A stretch of DNA of 19,518 nucleotides from NCBI GenBank assembly GCA_031278295.1, contig JAITKQ010000105.1, positions 1 through 19,518 on the forward strand, in the 5' to 3' direction. Shown here piece after piece: positions 16,061-19,518 of the stretch. Positions within the stretch are counted from its first letter, which is position 1. The number at the start of each line of letters is the position of its first letter. A program made the translations under genes and the position numbers. This stretch comes from Spirochaetaceae bacterium (lineage in GTDB: Bacteria > Spirochaetota > Spirochaetia > Treponematales > Breznakiellaceae). The notes under the pieces were generated by a model. The model was given only the letters and a program-made list of their open reading frames with translations. It made no database searches and was not told where the DNA came from.

Positions 16061-16110
16061 TGTTCAAAAACCCGTGGGCTTTTGCCCACATTCAAATAGG
16101 TTCTTGAACA
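16061..16110. repeat. Two-part hairpin
   Basis: TGTTCAAAAACC (16061-16072) pairs with GGTTCTTGAACA (16099-16110) with one mismatch, and encloses GTGGGC/GCCCAC with loop TTTT (16074-16089). The outer arm repeats the GTTCA/TGAAC theme of the neighbouring hairpin at 16015-16046. Confidence 0.5.
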
Positions 16111-16189
16111 AGTCCAATGAAATGAGCTCTCTCCTTAGGGAAACGCGATCAGCGTCAAGTTAATCAGCGTTTCCCTAACGGAATATCCG

Positions 16190-18016
16190 TCAATCCGTGT
16201 TGACAAGATTTTTCATTATATATTCACGGCGTTCCGGCGTGTTCTTTCCCATGTAAAAGTTAAGGACCTGCGGAACTTTTTTCAGCGTATCAACCGCCAC
16301 CGGCACGAGGCGCATACCCGCCCCGATAAACTGGCCGAATTCTTTTGGGCTTATCTCGCCTAGGCCCTTGAAACGGGTAACTTCACAGCCGCTTCCCACC
16401 GCTTTAAGCGCCTCGTCCCGTTCCTTTTCGTTATAGCAGTAGCGCGTCTCCTTCCTGCCGCGCACCCGGAACAAGGGCGTTTCCAAAATAAAAACCTTGC
16501 CGGCCGTGACAAGCTCCTCAAAATACGACAGGAAAAAAGTCAGCAGCAGGTTACGTATATGAAAGCCGTCAAAGTCCGCGTCGGTCGCTATTACGATACG
16601 GGCGTAGCGCAGCCCTTCCAAAGTATTTTCGATTCCAAGCGCCATCATCATGTTGTAAAGTTCATCGTTCCTGTATATCGAGGCGCGTTTTTTGCCGTAC
16701 ATATTTTCCGGCTTGCCGCGCAGAGAAAATATCGCCTGTGTCATCACGTCGCGGCTTGATACCATGGAGCCGGTAGCCGAATCTCCTTCCGTGATAAATA
16801 TTGTCGTTTCGCGGCCCTGCCCGCCGTCTTCAAGATGGTACTTGCAGTCCTTTAACTTTGGTATTTTTATCGCGATTTTTTTCGCCGCCTCGCGCGCCTC
16901 TTTTTTTACCGAATTCAACTCGGTACGCAGGCTTTCGTTTGCAAGGATTTTGCTTTCCAGCTTTTTGGCCGTTTCCGCATTTTTATGCAGCCAGTCTTCA
17001 ACCGCTTCCTTGCATTCCTGAACGATCCAGGAGCGTATATCAGAATTGCCCAGTTTGTTTTTTGTCTGACTTTCGAACACGGGATTCTTCAATTTAACCG
17101 CGACCGCGGCTATGGCGCCCTCCCTTATGTCCTCGCTCCTGTAATCCTTCTTGAAATACGCCTGAACACCCTTCAAAAACCCCTCTTTGAACGCGGAAAG
17201 GTGGGTTCCGCCGTCGGACGTATGCTGTCCGTTCACAAATGAAAAGTACGCCTCCCCGTAATTATTCGTATGGGTAAACGCGAATTCTATTCTTTCACCC
17301 TTGTAGTACGCCGCCGGGTAGAGGCAGGATGCGTCATTTTCACCGCCCGTTTCCTCCCATAGCAGATCGAAAAGGCCGCGCTCGGAAACATATTTTTTTC
17401 CGTTAAAGTTTAGCGACAGCCCGGTATTGAGCCAGGCATAAGTCTTTATCCGTTTTTCGGCGAATTCCATGTTGAACATGTAGGGGCCAAAGATTTTTTC
17501 GTCAGGGCGGAATTCGACAAACACGCCGTTCTTTTGATTCTCCTTTAGTTTGCCGCCGCGCTCTTTCACAAGATTTCCGCACTCAAAAACCGCCTCCGCG
17601 AATTTCCCGTCACGCACGGAAACAACCCTAAAATGCGACGAAAGCGCGTTCACGGCCTTTGTACCGACGCCGTTTAGCCCCACGGAAAATTGAAACACGT
17701 CGTCGTTATACTTCGCGCCGGTATTTATTATCGAAACGCAGTCAACCAGCTTCCCAAGGGGTATGCCCCGTCCAAAATCCCGCACCTTGACAAGGCCGTT
17801 TTTAATTTCAACTTCAATGTTTTTTCCGTTGCCCATTATGTACTCGTCAACGGCGTTGTCAATTATTTCTTTTAACAGCACATAAATGCCGTCATCCGGA
17901 TTCGAACCGTCGCCCAGCCGTCCGATATACATACCCGTTCGCAGGCGTATATGTTCCAGCGAGGACAAGGTCTGTATCTTCGATTCGTCATAGACGGTAG
18001 ATTTTTTTTCTTTCAA
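16190..18016 (-). CDS. parE: Type IIA topoisomerase B subunit (ParE-like)
   Basis: The ATPase and TOPRIM subunit of a type IIA topoisomerase, about 608 aa. Numbered from the TTG at 18016: GHKL ATPase with EIIDNAVDEY (E50, N54), RDFGRGIP, VGLNGVGTKAVNALS (ATP lid); transducer domain with FVNGQHTSDGGTH and KNPVFESQTKNKLGN; TOPRIM with ITEGDSATG (E410) and ATDADFDGFHIRNLLLTFF (D479, D481, D483); C-terminal RFKGLGE. Length and the absence of the GyrB insertion favour ParE. The TTG start is chosen because GGGAG lies 6 nt before it (18027-18023). The ATG at 18085 would add 23 Cys/Arg-rich residues from a C-rich leader and has no support. No ParC/GyrA partner follows, since the next 350 bp are repeats. 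A paralogous GyrB is possible but less likely. Confidence 0.88.
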   Translation of the reverse strand: MKEKKSTVYDESKIQTLSSLEHIRLRTGMYIGRLGDGSNPDDGIYVLLKEIIDNAVDEYIMGNGKNIEVEIKNGLVKVRDFGRGIPLGKLVDCVSIINTGAKYNDDVFQFSVGLNGVGTKAVNALSSHFRVVSVRDGKFAEAVFECGNLVKERGGKLKENQKNGVFVEFRPDEKIFGPYMFNMEFAEKRIKTYAWLNTGLSLNFNGKKYVSERGLFDLLWEETGGENDASCLYPAAYYKGERIEFAFTHTNNYGEAYFSFVNGQHTSDGGTHLSAFKEGFLKGVQAYFKKDYRSEDIREGAIAAVAVKLKNPVFESQTKNKLGNSDIRSWIVQECKEAVEDWLHKNAETAKKLESKILANESLRTELNSVKKEAREAAKKIAIKIPKLKDCKYHLEDGGQGRETTIFITEGDSATGSMVSSRDVMTQAIFSLRGKPENMYGKKRASIYRNDELYNMMMALGIENTLEGLRYARIVIATDADFDGFHIRNLLLTFFLSYFEELVTAGKVFILETPLFRVRGRKETRYCYNEKERDEALKAVGSGCEVTRFKGLGEISPKEFGQFIGAGMRLVPVAVDTLKKVPQVLNFYMGKNTPERREYIMKNLVNTD

Positions 18017-18050
18017 AACAAACTCCCGGAATACGCTGCCGTTATTTTGA

Positions 18051-18110
18051 AGGGGGGCGCATTTTCCACACCTGCGTCGGCACACAGCCGCCCCGTTTAC
18101 GCGCCCCCCT
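18051..18110. repeat. 10-bp inverted repeat in the parE leader
   Basis: AGGGGGGCGC (18051-18060) and GCGCCCCCCT (18101-18110) are perfect reverse complements 40 nt apart, 35-95 nt upstream of the parE TTG codon. It could fold in the leader RNA. A short near-repeat (ctacgctccatacc, ctacgctccgtacc) follows at about 18109-18140. Confidence 0.45.
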
Positions 18111-18204
18111 ACGCTCCATACCCGCTACGCTCCGTACCAGAAACACGCGGGGATAACCGCGTAGCGCTTATTCCGCTACCCCCCAATCCGGGGCATTAAC
18201 GATG

Positions 18205-18218
18205 CCCCCCCCCCCCCC
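18205..18218. repeat. C14/G14 homopolymer upstream of parE
   Basis: Fourteen consecutive C on the plus strand, i.e. G14 in the direction of parE transcription, about 190 nt before the start codon. It overlaps the right arm of GGGGCAT/ATGCCCC (18190-18208) and can also pair with AGGGG just beyond it. Same length and base as the tract in the TetR gene. Confidence 0.85.
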
Positions 18219-18284
18219 TATCAGGGGCGTACCCGCCTTGTTTTCGCCGCCTACAGCCCGGCGCGGCGGCCTGTAACACGGATA

Positions 18285-18314
18285 ATTTTAGTATGTTTTG
18301 AAATTGAATTACAA
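18285..18314 (-). promoter_or_regulatory. Candidate parE promoter
   Basis: On the minus strand: TTGTAA (18314-18309), 18-bp spacer, TAAAAT (18290-18285), in the only AT-rich patch upstream of parE. If used, the transcript begins near 18278 and carries a leader of about 260 nt that includes the G14 tract and the inverted repeats. Weak match, no other support. Confidence 0.3.
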
Positions 18315-18579
18315 GAGCAATTTTTGGTTTAAGCCCGGCGGGCGGCAAATTGCATCAGCCTGTCGCGCTTGCGGGGTTTTCAAGACTTTTTCGTTAAAAA
18401 GTCATAAACCCCGCGCCGCGTTGAGCCACGCTCATCCGGCCTGCCGCGAACCTTTGGTTTGTCAGGAATTTGCGCGCGGCGCAAGGCGGCAAGCGACGCG
18501 GGGATAGAAGCTGATAGCCCGGCCCGCGCTTTGCGCCCCGAGTCCCCCGTAAGGGGAGACTTCCCTCCATGGCTCCGTT
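18315..18579. other. Gene-free GC-rich spacer with hairpins
   Basis: No convincing gene. A two-part hairpin spans 18371-18414: GCGGGGTTT/AAACCCCGC outside, GACTTTTT/AAAAAGTC with loop CGTT inside (18384-18403). A small hairpin with a bulged A is at 18541-18561 (AGTC-CCCC, GTAA, GGGG-A-GACT), about 20 bp after the stop of the downstream-facing methyltransferase-family gene. It could mark that gene's transcript end, though no T-run follows. Confidence 0.4.
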
Positions 18580-19518
18580 TTACCTCGACAGCAGTTTGTG
18601 TAGTTTTTCGCCCAGCTCTACCGCTTCTTTCGGGGTAGCTATCGACGTTTCGATAAATATGCCCTTGCGTCCAAAAAAGTCAATGATTTTCTTTGAGTAG
18701 GCGGCGAGGTCGGCGTTCGGGTCGTTGATATGGTCCCAGTAGAAGTGACGCAGGAACAGGGCAGTCTTGCCGGCGGCGGCGTCCCGTATCTTTGCCCAGT
18801 CCCCGGTCTGCGGAATAGTAAAGTCCAGCCCCGTTAGGCCGGGAATCTCCATCATCGCGCCGACGACATTGGCGACATTGCCGCAGGAATGGACCACTAC
18901 GCCGCCGAATTCCTCCGCTATCATCCCGTTGTACTTTACGCCGTACTCGCGGTACAGGTTGGGTGAAAGCAGCGCGGCCGTATCATCGCTTACGCGGATG
19001 CCCAGCTCACGCGGAACCGCCCAGAATTCGTGGCTTATGCCGTACAGGTTTTTTATCCGCTTAAACTGTTCATGGATGTACTGGATGGTCGCTTTGGTAA
19101 CTTTTTCCATCAAACAGTGTACTTCGTCAGGATAAGTCAGGGTCGCCTCGATAAAAGAAGTGTAATCCCAAATCTCGGAGGCGGTAACGAGCGGTGAGGG
19201 GACGTTTACGACACGCAGCGGAATATCGCTGTTTGCCTGTAGCCATTCGACGCGATCCCAGGCCCGTTTGTAAACGGGGTTGTTCACAACATCAGGAAGT
19301 TCCAGCTTGTAGACATCCTCGGCGTTTTCTTCCCGTATCATGGCCTTGATCCAGGGATCGGCCTCGTTGTTCACCGTGTACTCACAGCCGAAGGCCGCCG
19401 CGACTATGCCTATACCCTGATTCGTTTTGATGTTGGGATAGCCGTAATCGTAAATTCCTTCACGTTGTTTTATGTATTCTTTGGTAAAATCGAGCTCCGC
19501 CTGGGGACTTTCGTAAAA
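18580..19518 (-). CDS. Uroporphyrinogen decarboxylase/corrinoid methyltransferase family (5' end missing)
   Basis: The reading frame is open to the window edge: 312 residues are visible, beginning FYESPQAELDFTKEY, so the true start lies beyond 19518. The internal GTG at 19374 is not the start. The (beta-alpha)8 family signatures are YDYGYPNIKTNQGIG, WEWLQ-type helices, PSPLVTASEIW, FWAVPRELGIRVSDDTAALLSP and VVVHSCGNVANVVGAMMEIPGLTGLDF. The HSCG stretch matches the H-x-C zinc motif of MtaA/CmuA-type methyltransferases, but no cysteine follows it, so the usual third ligand is missing. It is more likely a divergent UroD-superfamily methyltransferase or demethylase-type protein than heme-pathway HemE. 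The substrate is unknown. Confidence 0.82.
   Translation of the reverse strand, partial: FYESPQAELDFTKEYIKQREGIYDYGYPNIKTNQGIGIVAAAFGCEYTVNNEADPWIKAMIREENAEDVYKLELPDVVNNPVYKRAWDRVEWLQANSDIPLRVVNVPSPLVTASEIWDYTSFIEATLTYPDEVHCLMEKVTKATIQYIHEQFKRIKNLYGISHEFWAVPRELGIRVSDDTAALLSPNLYREYGVKYNGMIAEEFGGVVVHSCGNVANVVGAMMEIPGLTGLDFTIPQTGDWAKIRDAAAGKTALFLRHFYWDHINDPNADLAAYSKKIIDFFGRKGIFIETSIATPKEAVELGEKLHKLLSR

Larger units (their letters stand above)
15878..16175. mobile_element. MITE-like non-coding element with inverted ends
   Basis: The left end GGGAAGCGCTGATTTA (15878-15893) matches the reverse complement of the right end, GGGAAACGCTGATTAA (16175-16160), at 14 of 16 positions. A third, direct copy (GGAAGCACTGATTCATTC) lies at 15914-15931. 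Inside are several perfect hairpins: CGCCAAC/GTTGGCG (15943-15959), TGTCAAC/GTTGACA (15984-16000), 16015-16046, 16061-16110 and TTAGGGAAACGC/GCGTTTCCCTAA (16135-16178). There is no open frame of note. No target-site duplication is evident, so mobility is inferred, not shown. Confidence 0.45.

Noticed and set aside
15943..16110. CRISPR array
   Set aside because: The hairpins differ in sequence and there are no regularly spaced identical repeats.
18017..18085. ATG at 18085 as the parE start
   Set aside because: It adds 23 Cys/Arg-rich residues foreign to the family, while TTG at 18016 has a well-placed GGGAG site.

Overview
The window looks like chromosome of a GC-rich treponeme (Treponemataceae or Breznakiellaceae, the group that includes termite-gut species). 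This is an inference. It rests on about 50-55 % G+C, a spirochaete-type lipoprotein made of Gly-rich beta-helix repeats, a TolC/adaptor/RND operon whose gene order and hairpin-less adaptor match Borrelia BesCAB, a DUF4340 protein, poly-G tracts, and hairpin-rich spacers. No tRNA, rRNA, CRISPR array, transposase or integrase was found.

Left part (1-4517): a RecQ-type helicase (+) converges on a minus-strand operon that reads yggS (PLP homeostasis), a secreted or membrane protein of unknown function, and an RluD-type pseudouridine synthase. The recQ and rluD stop codons overlap inside a perfect 18-bp inverted repeat. About 700 bp without a convincing gene follow (3798-4517), full of inverted repeats, a 13-bp tandem repeat and a 72-nt branched structure.

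Centre (4518-14814): a large predicted surface lipoprotein (+) faces a five-gene minus-strand cluster. In transcription order this is a double TetR regulator, TolC-type outer-membrane factor, lipidated adaptor, RND pump and a small PII-like protein. The genes are tightly spaced: a 4-nt ATGA overlap between tolC and the adaptor, and 8 nt between adaptor and pump. A good promoter with a direct repeat at its start lies upstream of the regulator. The regulator carries a 14-G tract exactly between two complete TetR units. Tracts of 13 or 15 G stop translation within a few codons and leave a normal-length single TetR protein, so this reads as a candidate phase-variable switch over an efflux pump.

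Right part (14815-19518): an orphan DUF4340 membrane-anchored protein (+), then a roughly 300-bp non-coding element with inverted ends and several hairpins (MITE-like). Next is a minus-strand type IIA topoisomerase B subunit (ParE-like) with a probable TTG start and a long leader holding a second 14-G tract. After another hairpin-rich spacer comes the C-terminal part of a uroporphyrinogen decarboxylase/corrinoid-methyltransferase family protein, whose 5' end lies beyond the window.
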